A stretch of DNA of 64,000 bases from CAYUZU01 sp964448675 (GCA_964448675.1 CAYUZU010000028.1:1-64000); one strand, 5' to 3'; counted from the first letter of the stretch, positions 8,434 to 16,556 are shown. A program made the numbers and translations. Notes: generated by a model from the letters alone, not told the origin.

Positions 8434-8502
8434 ACACTGACAACCGAGATCTGAGGACTGACAACTATCTGGCTGATAGCTGACAGCGGAAAGCTGAGAG
8501 CT
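8434..8502. repeat. Heptad-repeat tract in front of rnfG
   Basis: ACTGACAACCGAGAT-like units are followed by GGCTGATAGCTGACAG-like units, ending 5 nt before the rnfG ATG. No canonical Shine-Dalgarno is present. Confidence 0.8.
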
Positions 8503-8507
8503 CGCTT

Positions 8508-9086
8508 ATGAAGAAGTTCGTGGACGAATCGTGGCTGGTTTTGGCGATGGGGGTGGTTTTTGCGCTGCTGCTGGCCGGGACGCAGCAGGTCATGCGGCCG
8601 CAGATCGACGCCAACGAGCAAGCGGAATTGATGTCGTCGATTGTCGAGGTCGTGCCGGACATGGATCCCGACAGCACGCCCGAGGCGGTCGAGATCGAGG
8701 GTGTGAAGGCGAGCGTCTATCGTTGTGCGGCGGCGGACGGGTCGCTGGCGGGGTGGGCGGTCGAGGCGGAGGGCACCGGCTTCATCGACAAGATCTCGAT
8801 CGTGGTGGGGCTGACGGCGAGCGGCGACGAGATCACTGGCGTGAAGACGGTGAAGCACCTCGAAACGCCGGGGCTGGGGAACAAGATCGACACCAAGGGC
8901 GAAGAGAATTTCTATCCGCTGCAATACGCCGGCAAGCCGACGGTCGAGCCCATGAAGCTGGTGAAGGGGGAGGCGACGGGGGCGGACGAGATTCAGGCGA
9001 TCACGGGGGCGACGTATTCGAGCCAGTACGTGATGGACATCGTCAATCGCGTGATCGAGCAGGTGGTGCCGAGACTACCTGAATGA
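8508..9086 (+). CDS. rnfG: Rnf complex flavoprotein subunit RnfG
   Basis: A 192-residue subunit anchored by one N-terminal membrane segment (about residues 9-25) with an FMN-binding domain on the outside. The motif ITGATYSS places the covalent FMN on Thr169, as in RnfG and NqrC. It relays electrons between RnfD/E and the rest of the complex. The length is normal for the family. The stop codon is immediately followed by heptad-type sequence. The start ATG was chosen because the hydrophobic anchor begins a few residues in; no good alternative start is present. Confidence 0.95.
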   Translation: MKKFVDESWLVLAMGVVFALLLAGTQQVMRPQIDANEQAELMSSIVEVVPDMDPDSTPEAVEIEGVKASVYRCAAADGSLAGWAVEAEGTGFIDKISIVVGLTASGDEITGVKTVKHLETPGLGNKIDTKGEENFYPLQYAGKPTVEPMKLVKGEATGADEIQAITGATYSSQYVMDIVNRVIEQVVPRLPE

Positions 9087-9256
9087 TGAATAGCGAATAG
9101 CGAATGAAGAGAAGTGACGAAGGGACTGAGGGATTGAGAAGACGCGCACGGCACAGCGTCTCGATTCGGCTGAGGGCTGAGAGCTGACGGCTAGCGGCGG
9201 GTAGAACCCGCCCTACTGGGAACTGATAACTGATAACTGGTAACTGAAGACTGACC
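9087..9256. repeat. Composite repeat block between rnfG and rnfE
   Basis: The 174-bp gap contains, in order: GAATAGC units starting at the rnfG stop; the second copy of the 21-nt repeat (9122-9142); GGCTGAG/AGCTGAC heptads (about 9170-9195); an inverted REP-like palindrome (GGCGGGT-AGA-ACCCGCC at 9196-9212, then CTAC); and a tract of AACTGAT/AACTGAT/AACTGGT/AACTGAA units up to the rnfE start. No gene is seen in it. Confidence 0.85.
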
Positions 9257-9260
9257 CATT

Positions 9261-9917
9261 ATGCCTGCTGAAACATCCAATCTGACGCAGTTCAAGTCCG
9301 GGATCCTGGACAACAACCCGGTGCTGGTGCAGCTCTTGGGCATGTGCCCGATGCTGGCGATCACCAACTCGCTGGAAAACGCCCTGGTGATGGGGGCGGC
9401 CGCGACGTTCGTCGTGGTGATGAGCAACCTGATCACCAGCGTTTTGCGGCATCAGATCAAGCCCCACGTGCGGATCCTGATCTTCACGCTGACGATCGCG
9501 ACGTTCGTGACCATCGCGGACCTGACGCTGAAGGCGTACGCTTTTGAGGTCAGCAAGCAGCTCGGGGCGTTCATTCCGCTGATCATCGTGAACTGCATGA
9601 TCATCTGCCGGGCGGAGGTCGTGGCGATCAAGAACGGCCTGAGCAAGTCGCTGGCCGATGCGCTGGGCATCGGGGTGGGCTTCACGCTGGCGCTGAGCAT
9701 TCTGGGGGTGATTCGCGAGATTCTGGGGTCGGGCTCGCTGACGCTGCCGTTCGCGTTGCCGGGGATGGCCAGCAAGAAGATCTTCGAGCTGCCCGCGGGG
9801 TTCGATCCGCATGCCTGGATCATCATGATTCTGCCGCCGGGGGCGTTCCTGACGCTGGGGGTCGTGGTCGGGGTGGTGAATTACTTCCGGCAGCGCGGCG
9901 AAAAGGGAGGTGCGTAG
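9261..9917 (+). CDS. rnfE: Rnf complex membrane subunit RnfE
   Basis: A 218-residue polytopic subunit with about six membrane helices, homologous to NqrD. The sequence LVQLLGMCPMLAITNSLENALVMG near the N-terminus is diagnostic and holds one of the membrane cysteines that, with RnfA, bind the intramembrane [2Fe-2S] centre. A second cysteine lies in IIVNCMIICRAEV. It pairs pseudo-symmetrically with RnfA, whose ATG begins at the base after the rnfE stop. The Shine-Dalgarno is weak: the sequence before the ATG is ACTGAAGACTGACCC from the repeat tract. Confidence 0.94.
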   Translation: MPAETSNLTQFKSGILDNNPVLVQLLGMCPMLAITNSLENALVMGAAATFVVVMSNLITSVLRHQIKPHVRILIFTLTIATFVTIADLTLKAYAFEVSKQLGAFIPLIIVNCMIICRAEVVAIKNGLSKSLADALGIGVGFTLALSILGVIREILGSGSLTLPFALPGMASKKIFELPAGFDPHAWIIMILPPGAFLTLGVVVGVVNYFRQRGEKGGA

Positions 9918-10544
9918 ATGGAAGGCGTGACCATCGGCAGCATCATGGGCGTTTTTCTCGGCGTCGTGCTGGTGAACAACCTGGTGTTCCAGGGGTTTCT
10001 CGGCATCTGCCCGTTTCTGGGCGTGTCGCGCAAAGTTGACATGGCGTTCGGCATGGGCTGCGCGGTGACGTTCGTCATCACGATGGCCGGCGTGATCACC
10101 TGGGCGATCATGCACCTGATCCTGCACCCGCTGGGGGCGAATCTGCTGGGGGACAAGCTGGCCCTGAACTTCCTGCAGTACGTCGCGTTCATCATGGTGA
10201 TCGCGTCGATGGTGCAGCTGGTCGAGATGTACCTCAAGAAGTTCTTCCCGCCGCTGTATACCGCCTTGGGCGTGTTCCTGCCGCTGATTACGACCAACTG
10301 CGCGATTCTGGGCGCGTGCCTCTATATCTATATGAAAGACGAGACGCAGGCGTTCCTGCCGGCCCTGACCTACGCCTTCGGCGGTGGGATCGGTTTCATG
10401 GTGGCGATCTGCATCATGGCCGGCATTCGCGAGCATATCCGCTTCAGCGATGTGCCGCGGCCATTGCAGGGCGCGGGGATCACGCTGCTCGTGGCGGGGA
10501 TTCTGGCGCTGGCGTTCACCGGCTTCACCGGGATCGGAAAATAG
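9918..10544 (+). CDS. rnfA: Rnf complex membrane subunit RnfA
   Basis: A 208-residue polytopic partner of RnfE (NqrE homologue) with about six membrane segments. Conserved regions include NNLVFQGFLGICPFLGVS and LPLITTNCAILG, each with a cysteine expected to ligate the intramembrane iron-sulfur centre. The ATG follows the rnfE stop with no gap and has a strong GGGAGGTG Shine-Dalgarno inside the end of rnfE. This contrasts with the repeat-filled junctions earlier in the operon. Confidence 0.95.
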   Translation: MEGVTIGSIMGVFLGVVLVNNLVFQGFLGICPFLGVSRKVDMAFGMGCAVTFVITMAGVITWAIMHLILHPLGANLLGDKLALNFLQYVAFIMVIASMVQLVEMYLKKFFPPLYTALGVFLPLITTNCAILGACLYIYMKDETQAFLPALTYAFGGGIGFMVAICIMAGIREHIRFSDVPRPLQGAGITLLVAGILALAFTGFTGIGK

Positions 10545-10586
10545 CCCGATACGCGAATAAGATCCGTTGGATACGGAGATGTGAAT

Positions 10587-11444
10587 ATGTCCATCGTCAT
10601 GGCTGCGATCGTGTTGTTCGCGTTGACGCTCGTCTTCGCCACGTTGCTGGGCGTGGCCAAGGAGAAGCTGCGCGTCGACGAGGATCCCCGAATCGAGGAA
10701 GTGAACGAGGCCCTGCCGGCGGCGAATTGCGGCGGGTGCGGCTATGCCGGCTGTGCCGATTTCGCCAAGGCCGTGGTCGAGGGGCGGGCGGCGTGTGACG
10801 GCTGCCCCGTGGGCGGGTCCGAGACGGCGTCGCGGATTGCCGACATTCTCGGGATTGAAGTGGTCGAAACCGCGCCGTATCGCGTCGTCGTTCATTGTGG
10901 TGCGAAGACCGAGGACAAGCTCGGCGTGGTGCCGTACGACGGCGTCGAGAGCTGTGTCGAGGCCAACGTCGTCGGCGTGACGCAGGCCTGCACGTATGGC
11001 TGCCTGGGCTATGGTGATTGTGCGGCGAGCTGTCCGTTCGACGCCCTGCACATGGTCGAAGGCAAGCCGATCGTCGACTACGACAAGTGCACCGGCTGCG
11101 GGGCGTGCGTGGAGGCCTGTCCGCGGAACCTGATCGAGAAGATCCCGTTCAAGAAGGATCAGATGCTGGTGGTGGCCTGTGCCAACCGCGAGCCGGCCAA
11201 GGCGGTCAAGGCCGTCTGCAAGGTCGGCTGCATCGGCTGCAAGATGTGCCAGCGGCTGGCCCCGGACGTCTTCGCGGTCGACAACAACGTCGCACGCATC
11301 GACTACGACAAGTATGAGGGCGAAGAGAGCGAGGAGCTCAAGAAGGTGCTGGACAAGTGTCCGGCCGAGGTGCTGCTGTACTTCGGCAAGCCCAAGCCCG
11401 AGTATGCCGAGCAACTGGCCGCCGAGGAGGCCACCGCCAGGTAA
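10587..11444 (+). CDS. rnfB: Rnf complex ferredoxin-type subunit RnfB
   Basis: A 285-residue subunit that accepts electrons from ferredoxin. An N-terminal membrane anchor (about residues 1-22) is followed by the [4Fe-4S] motif NCGGCGYAGCADFA with the downstream cysteine in CDGCPVGG. A cluster of two ferredoxin-type sites comes next (CLGYGDCAASCPF and CTGCGACVEACP). Further cysteines (CKVGCIGCKMCQ) follow near the C-terminus, more than in E. coli RsxB and like the longer RnfB proteins of anaerobes. A GTG two codons upstream is in frame, but the ATG at 10587 has the better Shine-Dalgarno spacing. It is the last gene of the rnfCDGEAB operon. Confidence 0.95.
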   Translation: MSIVMAAIVLFALTLVFATLLGVAKEKLRVDEDPRIEEVNEALPAANCGGCGYAGCADFAKAVVEGRAACDGCPVGGSETASRIADILGIEVVETAPYRVVVHCGAKTEDKLGVVPYDGVESCVEANVVGVTQACTYGCLGYGDCAASCPFDALHMVEGKPIVDYDKCTGCGACVEACPRNLIEKIPFKKDQMLVVACANREPAKAVKAVCKVGCIGCKMCQRLAPDVFAVDNNVARIDYDKYEGEESEELKKVLDKCPAEVLLYFGKPKPEYAEQLAAEEATAR

Positions 11445-11623
11445 GCGCGGACCGACGCGCCGCCATGCGTGGGCACTTGCGGACACGTCCGGCGCCGCGG
11501 CGTTTTGCGTCGGGTGCGGACCTGTGGGGGGAGCGGTTTCGGCGGCGGGCTGCGGGGGGGTTCGTTCCGGTCGATCACGATTCAGGCGGGCGCTCCCGGC
11601 CTGCCGGCCCGCGTCACGTCCGC

Positions 11624-11629
11624 TATGAT
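11624..11629 (+). promoter_or_regulatory. -10 hexamer TATGAT before the DUF5658 gene
   Basis: TATGAT lies 22 nt before the GTG start at 11652, with a GGAGG Shine-Dalgarno (11642-11646) between them. The in-frame ATG at 11625 falls inside this hexamer, which argues against using it as the start. Confidence 0.45.
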
Positions 11630-11651
11630 AGGGGCAGTCGTGGAGGTGACC

Positions 11652-12080
11652 GTGTGCGACGGACTGAACGGATCGGGAGAAGCGCCGGGGCCCGAATCGA
11701 CGCTGCGCGCGGCCCCGCCGGGGGAGACCTGGTGGCAGCGGGCCGTGCTGTATCCGAGCGCCTATGGCTGGTACGTGTTCCTGTCGGCCATTGACCTGAT
11801 GTTCACCTGGATCATCCTGCATGTGGATGGGCGCGAGATGAACGCGATCGCGGATTGGGTGATTTCGCGTTACAACGTACGCGGACTGATTCTCTACAAG
11901 TTTCTCATCGTGATGACCGTCGTGACGATTTGTGAAACGGTCGGGCGGGCGAATGCGGGGCTGGGTGCGAAGCTGGCTCGCTGGGCGGTGCTGCTGAGTG
12001 CATTCCCGGTGATTATCGGCGCGGTGTTTCTGTTGCTGGTCGTGCTGGAACTGCACACGGTTCCGCCGGAGGCGGGCTAG
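11652..12080 (+). CDS. DUF5658-like integral membrane protein
   Basis: A 142-residue protein of unknown function. After about 40 polar residues it has a tryptophan/tyrosine-rich entry (YPSAYGWYVFLSAIDLMFTW) and three membrane segments (about residues 46-66, 80-98, 112-134). The pattern resembles DUF5658 proteins, common in planctomycetes and without an assigned role. The GTG start at 11652 is preferred because GGAGG stands 5 nt before it. It is followed after 21 bp by thiE and may share its transcript. Nothing ties it to thiamine metabolism. Confidence 0.6.
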   Translation: MCDGLNGSGEAPGPESTLRAAPPGETWWQRAVLYPSAYGWYVFLSAIDLMFTWIILHVDGREMNAIADWVISRYNVRGLILYKFLIVMTVVTICETVGRANAGLGAKLARWAVLLSAFPVIIGAVFLLLVVLELHTVPPEAG

Positions 12081-12101
12081 GTCGCGAGGTGCCGGGAGCC
12101 G

Positions 12102-13139
12102 GTGGCGCAGCGAGACGTGTATCGCATTCTGGACGCCAATCTCAACCGCGTGCGCGAGACGTTGCGGGTGATCGAGGATCATGCGCGGTTCGTGCTGGAT
12201 GACGCCGCGGCGGCGCTGCGCGTCAAGGAGTGCCGCCACAGCTTGCGCGAGATCGTGGCGGCGCTGGATGCCGATGAACTCCTCGCGGCCCGCGATATCG
12301 TTGGCGATGTCGGTCGCGAGACCAAGACGCCGGGGGAACTGACGCGTGCGGCGACCGAAGACGTGGCCCGGGCGGCGTTCGGGCGGCTGGCCGAGGCGAC
12401 GCGCGTCCTGGGCGAGTACGCGAAGCTGGTATCGCCGCCGGCGGCGGCGGCGGCCGAGCGCCTGCGCTATCGCGGTTATGCGCTCGAGCAGCACGTCGTG
12501 TTGCGGAGTGATCGCTGTCGGCGGCTGCGCGCGGCAGGCGTGTACGTGCTGTTGACCGAGGCGCTGTGTGCCGGGCCGTGGCTGGCGACGGCGGAGGCGG
12601 CGATTCGCGGCGGCGCGGGTTGCATCCAGTTGCGCGAGAAGTCGCTGGCCGACGGCGACCTCCTGCGACGCGCGCACGCGCTGCGCGAGCTGACGGCGGC
12701 GCACGGTGTTCTGCTGGCAATCAATGATCGGCCGGACATTGCCCGGCTGGTCGGGGCGGATATCGTGCATGTTGGTCAGGAGGACCTGGCGGTGTGCGAT
12801 GTGCGGCACGTCGCGGGCGGGGCCGCGCTCGTCGGCCGGAGCACGCACACGGTGGCGCAACTCACCGCGGCGTTGGACGAAGAGCCGGATTATGTCGCGG
12901 TCGGCCCCATGTATCAGAGCATCACCAAACCGCAGGACCAGATCGCAGGGCCGGCGACGTTGGCGGCGGCACGTGAGCGGACACCGCTGCCGCTGGTGGC
13001 GATCGGTGGCATCACGGCGCAGAACGCCCGCGCGGTGTGGGCGGCCGGCGCGGATTGCCTGGCGGTGTGTGGCGAGGTGATCGGGTCGGCGGATCCGGCG
13101 GCAGCGGTGCGGGCGCTGCTGGCGGAGGTGTCGTCGTGA
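12102..13139 (+). CDS. thiE: Thiamine-phosphate synthase with N-terminal ThiD2-like domain
   Basis: A 345-residue protein that joins HMP-pyrophosphate and thiazole phosphate to make thiamine monophosphate. Residues about 1-125 form a helical domain (YRILDANLNRVRETLRVIED) of the ThiD2 type found fused to ThiE in planctomycetes and some other phyla. Residues about 140-345 are the ThiE barrel with CIQLREK, INDRPDIA, GADIVHVGQEDL, GRSTHT, VAVGPMYQS and VAIGGITAQNA, covering the pyrophosphate and substrate loops. The start is GTG with GGGAG before it. It overlaps the next gene by four bases (GTGA). No TPP riboswitch was recognised upstream. Confidence 0.92.
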   Translation: MAQRDVYRILDANLNRVRETLRVIEDHARFVLDDAAAALRVKECRHSLREIVAALDADELLAARDIVGDVGRETKTPGELTRAATEDVARAAFGRLAEATRVLGEYAKLVSPPAAAAAERLRYRGYALEQHVVLRSDRCRRLRAAGVYVLLTEALCAGPWLATAEAAIRGGAGCIQLREKSLADGDLLRRAHALRELTAAHGVLLAINDRPDIARLVGADIVHVGQEDLAVCDVRHVAGGAALVGRSTHTVAQLTAALDEEPDYVAVGPMYQSITKPQDQIAGPATLAAARERTPLPLVAIGGITAQNARAVWAAGADCLAVCGEVIGSADPAAAVRALLAEVSS

Positions 13140-13951
13140 GTGGCACACGCGACCGGCTGGACGAGATTCGCGCGGCCCGCCGGGCGGACCCACGACGGCC
13201 GGTGGCACAGGCCGTGCCCGTCGCGAAGCCGATCGCCGACGTGCTGGGGGGCCGTGAGCAGCGGTACGGTCGTGGCGCCTGCTGGTGGGTTGAGACGCCT
13301 TTTGCGCGGGTTTGTGAGCACGCGTCTACGCTGTCGGCGACGCTGGCGCAGCCGCTGCAATGGCCGGGTACGCGCAGCGCGTCTGCGTCGATCGATCCGC
13401 AACGGGCGCTGGTGGTCGATATCGAGACGGGGGGGTTTGCGGGGACGCCGGTGTTTCTGATCGGCGTCGTGCTGCTCGATCAGCGGCCGTTGCGGGTGGT
13501 GCAACTGCTGGCCCGGGATTACCCGGAGGAGGAGGCGATCCTGCACGGGCTGCAAGCACTGGCGGCGGAGCGCGACACGTGGGTCACGTTCAACGGCAAG
13601 AGCTTTGACGAGCCGTTCCTGCAGGACCGGGCCGTGCTGCACCGGGTGCCGTTGACGCGGTCGCGCGTGCACGTCGACGTGCTGCACGCGGCGCGGCGGC
13701 GTTGGCGCGGGGCGTTGCCGAACTGTCGGCTGGGGACGCTGGAGGAGCGGATCCTGGGCCGGCCGCGGGTGGGGGACGTGCCGAGCAGCGAGGTGCCGGG
13801 CCTGTTTCATCATTTCATCCACACGCGCAACGCGGGGCCGCTGCGCGGCGTGCTGGAGCACAATCGGATTGATCTCGTGTCGTCGACCGAGTTGCTGGTG
13901 CGGCTGGCGGCGGACGGTGCGTCATCGGCGAAGCACGGGCGGCGGCGGTGA
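13136..13951 (+). CDS. YprB-like ribonuclease H-fold 3'-5' exonuclease
   Basis: A 271-residue protein of the RNase_H_2/YprB group, a DEDD-type exonuclease fold. Catalytic acids are visible in VVDIETGGF (Asp and Glu), FNGKSFDEPFL (Asp) and EHNRIDLVSS (Asp). The family sequence HVDVLHAARRRW...CRLGTLEERILGRPR is present, as in Bacillus YprB, whose gene neighbours a DinG/helicase-type protein; no helicase is found here. The first 85 residues are poorly conserved. The GTG start overlaps the thiE stop, indicating coupling but not a shared function. It is convergent with the PEP-CTERM gene. Confidence 0.8.
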   Translation: MSGTRDRLDEIRAARRADPRRPVAQAVPVAKPIADVLGGREQRYGRGACWWVETPFARVCEHASTLSATLAQPLQWPGTRSASASIDPQRALVVDIETGGFAGTPVFLIGVVLLDQRPLRVVQLLARDYPEEEAILHGLQALAAERDTWVTFNGKSFDEPFLQDRAVLHRVPLTRSRVHVDVLHAARRRWRGALPNCRLGTLEERILGRPRVGDVPSSEVPGLFHHFIHTRNAGPLRGVLEHNRIDLVSSTELLVRLAADGASSAKHGRRR

Positions 13952-13984
13952 GCTGGGGCGCCCGGAGCGCGGGCGCAAGAAACT

Positions 13985-14018
13985 GGTCCGCTCCGGGTGG
14001 GGAGTCCCGGAGCGGACC
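13985..14018 (-). terminator. Terminator between YprB-like and PEP-CTERM genes
   Basis: A perfect 13-bp stem (13985-13997 with 14006-14018, 8-nt loop). On the minus strand it is followed by AGTTTCTT, so it best serves the PEP-CTERM gene; the plus-strand side has no T-run. Confidence 0.75.
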
Positions 14019-14059
14019 GCGGAGACGTGCGAAGAACGCGTCGTGTCCGGATCAGGCAA

Positions 14060-14680
14060 CTAACGGCGGCGGGAGATCAGGCCGCCCAACGTAATCAGCA
14101 AGAGCGAAGCGGGTTCGGGGGTGTAGCTCACGCCGAAGATACCGCCATCCTGGTACCAGGCATCGACAGTGTCGGGTTCGTCGTCGTAGCCTTCGAAGAA
14201 CTCGATGTAGAGCTTGCCATCGGGGATTTCAAAGTCGAGGTCCAGGTCGACCAGGTCGATGAGGCCGGCGCTGCTGTAGGGGGTCCAGACGCCGTTCGCA
14301 GCGAAGTTGTCGCCGGCCCCGGGGGCGAGCTCGACGCCATCGCCGTCGACGTTGAGGAAGGCGACGGTGGCTTCGGACAGCCAGCTCCCGCCGTAATCGC
14401 CGACGTCCATGGTCATGAGGGCGACTTCCCAGCCGATGCCGTCGACGGTCTCGCCCGGTGCGCCGAGGTCGATGACCCAGGTCACGTTATTCGGATCTTC
14501 GGGACCGTCCCAGCTGGGCAGGTCGCCGTTCTCGATGGTCAGGTTCTCGATGGCGCGGGTGACGGCGATCGAGTGGCCGCTGGCACGCGACAGCACGCTG
14601 CTGTTGCCTTGTTTGGCCGAGGCAGCGGCGGCGGCGAGCAGGACGACGCCGGCGATGGTGAGGTGGGCGATTCGCTTCAT
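14060..14680 (-). CDS. PEP-CTERM sorting-domain protein
   Basis: A 206-residue exported protein with an N-terminal signal peptide (about residues 1-23) and a C-terminal sorting signal: PEPASLLLITLGGLISRRR holds the PEP motif, a short hydrophobic segment and a basic tail. Such tails are recognised by exosortase/EpsH systems linked to extracellular polysaccharide. The middle is acidic and Asn/Gly/Asp-rich, with no recognised catalytic domain. A strong AGGAGGAG Shine-Dalgarno precedes the ATG. No exosortase gene is present in this window, so the sorting enzyme must be encoded elsewhere. Confidence 0.85.
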   Translation of the reverse strand: MKRIAHLTIAGVVLLAAAAASAKQGNSSVLSRASGHSIAVTRAIENLTIENGDLPSWDGPEDPNNVTWVIDLGAPGETVDGIGWEVALMTMDVGDYGGSWLSEATVAFLNVDGDGVELAPGAGDNFAANGVWTPYSSAGLIDLVDLDLDFEIPDGKLYIEFFEGYDDEPDTVDAWYQDGGIFGVSYTPEPASLLLITLGGLISRRR

Positions 14681-15042
14681 CTTCCGTCTCCTCCTATGGC
14701 AAGACGTTCGGTGATTGTCTGGCTGGCGGCCCGAGGGCCGACGCCGCGGTCTACTGTCTGTTGTTAAGCCGGCCGGCGGGGTCGTTTCCAGTTACCGCTG
14801 CGCAAAGCTCAGCCGTACGGGGACTTAGTGTGTGATGGCGCGTACTATGGGACGCCGCGGGAAGATTCGGCTTGCTGCAGGCGATTGTCCGGTAACGGCC
14901 GCGGGGGAGGCGGGGTGGCGCCGGGGCTTGTCTGATCAGGTGTTTCTCAGCAAGGCGGATTCCGGTGCGCGCCCCCGTGCAGTGGCGTGCGTTATCGGTT
15001 CTAATGCACAACCACTTCTCAACCGTCCGAAAGGAGGCACAC
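14681..15042. other. Divergent intergenic region, PEP-CTERM gene / thiolase-like gene
   Basis: 362 bp between two divergent genes. Both ends carry strong Shine-Dalgarno sequences (AGGAGGAG leftward, AAGGAGG rightward). No convincing -35/-10 pair, riboswitch, RNA gene or repeat was recognised in the middle; open frames here are high-GC shadows. Confidence 0.5.
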
Positions 15043-16413
15043 GTGATCAAGTTCGGCGATGGGAACCTACGCATTCCCAAGTTCGAGAAACCCGTCTACT
15101 GCGTCGCGGGCGGGATGACCGACTTTCGCAAGAAGTACTACGAGAAAAACTCGTGCCAGCTCTGCACCGAGGCCCTGCGGATGGCCGTCGAGGAGAACGA
15201 CCTCAAGGTCGATCCCGAGCAATTCCGTCGCATGGTCAACTGGGTGGTGTACTCGCAGTTTGCGGACCATTTCGGCGACCAGTTGCTGGCGGCGGCGAAG
15301 GTCCACGACTACATCGGCTTCGACCCGCTGGGCAACATCGAGGTGAAGACCGGCGGGGCGACGGGCGGCTCGAGCGTGCTGGCGGCGGCGCAGGCCGTTG
15401 CGTCGGGCTATGCCAACTGCGTGCCGGTGGTGGGCTGGGAGCGGATGGACGACGTCTCGACCAAGGTCGGGAACTCGTACATCGCGTCCGCCGCGTGCAA
15501 GGACTTCGAGAGCGAGCTGGGTTGGATGTATGCGGCGTACTACGCGCTGATGGCCCAGCGGTACCAGTACGAGAACAAGGTGCCGCACGAGACGCTTGCG
15601 AAGATCGCCGTCAAGAATCATGAGTACGCGTATTACTCGCCGTTTTCGCAGAACCCGGGCAAGTACACGGTGCAGGATATTCTCGAGAACGACATCGTGT
15701 CGGATCCGCTGACGTTCCTCGAATGCTGCGTGATGAGTGTCGGCAGCGCGGTGCTGATCCTGGCCGACGAAGAGACCGCGTACAAGATGACCGATCAGCC
15801 GGTTCGCCTGACGGCGATCTGTGGCGGGTCGCACACGCTGCGGACGGCGGATCGGCGCCACATGCCGATTCTGCTGCTGCCCAACGAGACCGAGGATACG
15901 TACAAGGACTACTTCGGCGGCCAGCGGCAGGATTGGCCGGGGTTCAGCTCGTTCCTGGCGTCGCGGATGGCGGCGTACCTGGCGTACAACATGGCGGGGA
16001 TCAAGGACCCGGTCGAGGACCTGGACCTGCTGGAGACGCACGACGCGTTCACCATCTCCGATATCCAGACGTACGAGGACATTGGCTTGCGGCCGTATGG
16101 ACGCGGGCGCGAGTTCATCGAATCGGGCGAGCCCTATTTTGGCAACAAGCTGCCCACCAACCTCTCGGGCGGCCTGATCGGCTCGATGCACGCGGTCGGG
16201 GCGACGGGCATCTTCCAGATTATCGAGCTGCTGTGGCAACTGCAGGGCAAGTACGACAAGTACCACGGCGACCCGGAGATGTGGGAGCGCTTTGGCAAGA
16301 AGAAGCCGGCGGACTGGAAGAGCCTGCAGGTGGACAATCCGAAGCGTGCCTGTGCCATCAGCCATGCCGGCACGGGCAGCCACGTGACGTGTGCGATTCT
16401 GGAGAAACCCTGA
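15043..16413 (+). CDS. Thiolase-fold protein lacking the nucleophilic cysteine (Ltp2/SCP-x-like)
   Basis: A 456-residue protein of the SCP-x/archaeal thiolase-like group. The region VKTGGATGGSS aligns with the active-site loop of thiolases (typically ACASGG), but the cysteine is Gly105. The other active-site elements are kept: ETHDAFTISD (HDxF), GSMHAVGATG (GHxxGATG-like His) and a C-terminal AGTGSHVTC. Thiolase-fold partners of DUF35 proteins include the steroid side-chain aldolase Ltp2, which does not use the Claisen mechanism, so carbon-carbon bond cleavage by retro-aldol or a structural role is possible here. The start is GTG with AAGGAGG. The DUF35 gene follows after 143 bp. Fold is confident; reaction unknown. 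Confidence 0.75.
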   Translation: MIKFGDGNLRIPKFEKPVYCVAGGMTDFRKKYYEKNSCQLCTEALRMAVEENDLKVDPEQFRRMVNWVVYSQFADHFGDQLLAAAKVHDYIGFDPLGNIEVKTGGATGGSSVLAAAQAVASGYANCVPVVGWERMDDVSTKVGNSYIASAACKDFESELGWMYAAYYALMAQRYQYENKVPHETLAKIAVKNHEYAYYSPFSQNPGKYTVQDILENDIVSDPLTFLECCVMSVGSAVLILADEETAYKMTDQPVRLTAICGGSHTLRTADRRHMPILLLPNETEDTYKDYFGGQRQDWPGFSSFLASRMAAYLAYNMAGIKDPVEDLDLLETHDAFTISDIQTYEDIGLRPYGRGREFIESGEPYFGNKLPTNLSGGLIGSMHAVGATGIFQIIELLWQLQGKYDKYHGDPEMWERFGKKKPADWKSLQVDNPKRACAISHAGTGSHVTCAILEKP

Positions 16414-16416
16414 AGC

Positions 16417-16535
16417 AATGGACGATTTTCAATTATCGATGATCGGTGAGGAGAGGCCGGGCGCCCGATGCGATCGGTGGTCAGTTCGTGTCGCACGACG
16501 CTCATCCCAACTGATCATTGATCATTGATCATGTT
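16417..16535. repeat. Heptad-type repeats between thiolase-like and DUF35 genes
   Basis: GATCATT/GATCATT/GATCATG units at about 16512-16533, preceded by AACTGATC, with related degenerate sequence just after the thiolase-like stop. The rest of the gap carries only the GGAGG of the next gene. Confidence 0.6.
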
Positions 16536-16556
16536 GCACTATTCCGGAGGAATCCG

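Noticed and set aside
11625..11651. ATG at 11625 as start of the DUF5658 gene
   Set aside because: It falls inside the TATGAT -10 box; GTG at 11652 has a proper GGAGG.
12060..12101. TPP riboswitch before thiE
   Set aside because: The 21-bp gap is too short and the upstream gene has no THI-box-like sequence in its leader.
9213..13208. A 1331-codon open frame on the minus strand opposite rnfE, rnfA, rnfB, DUF5658 and thiE
   Set aside because: It is antisense to well-supported genes and its His/Arg-rich translation is typical of a high-GC shadow frame.
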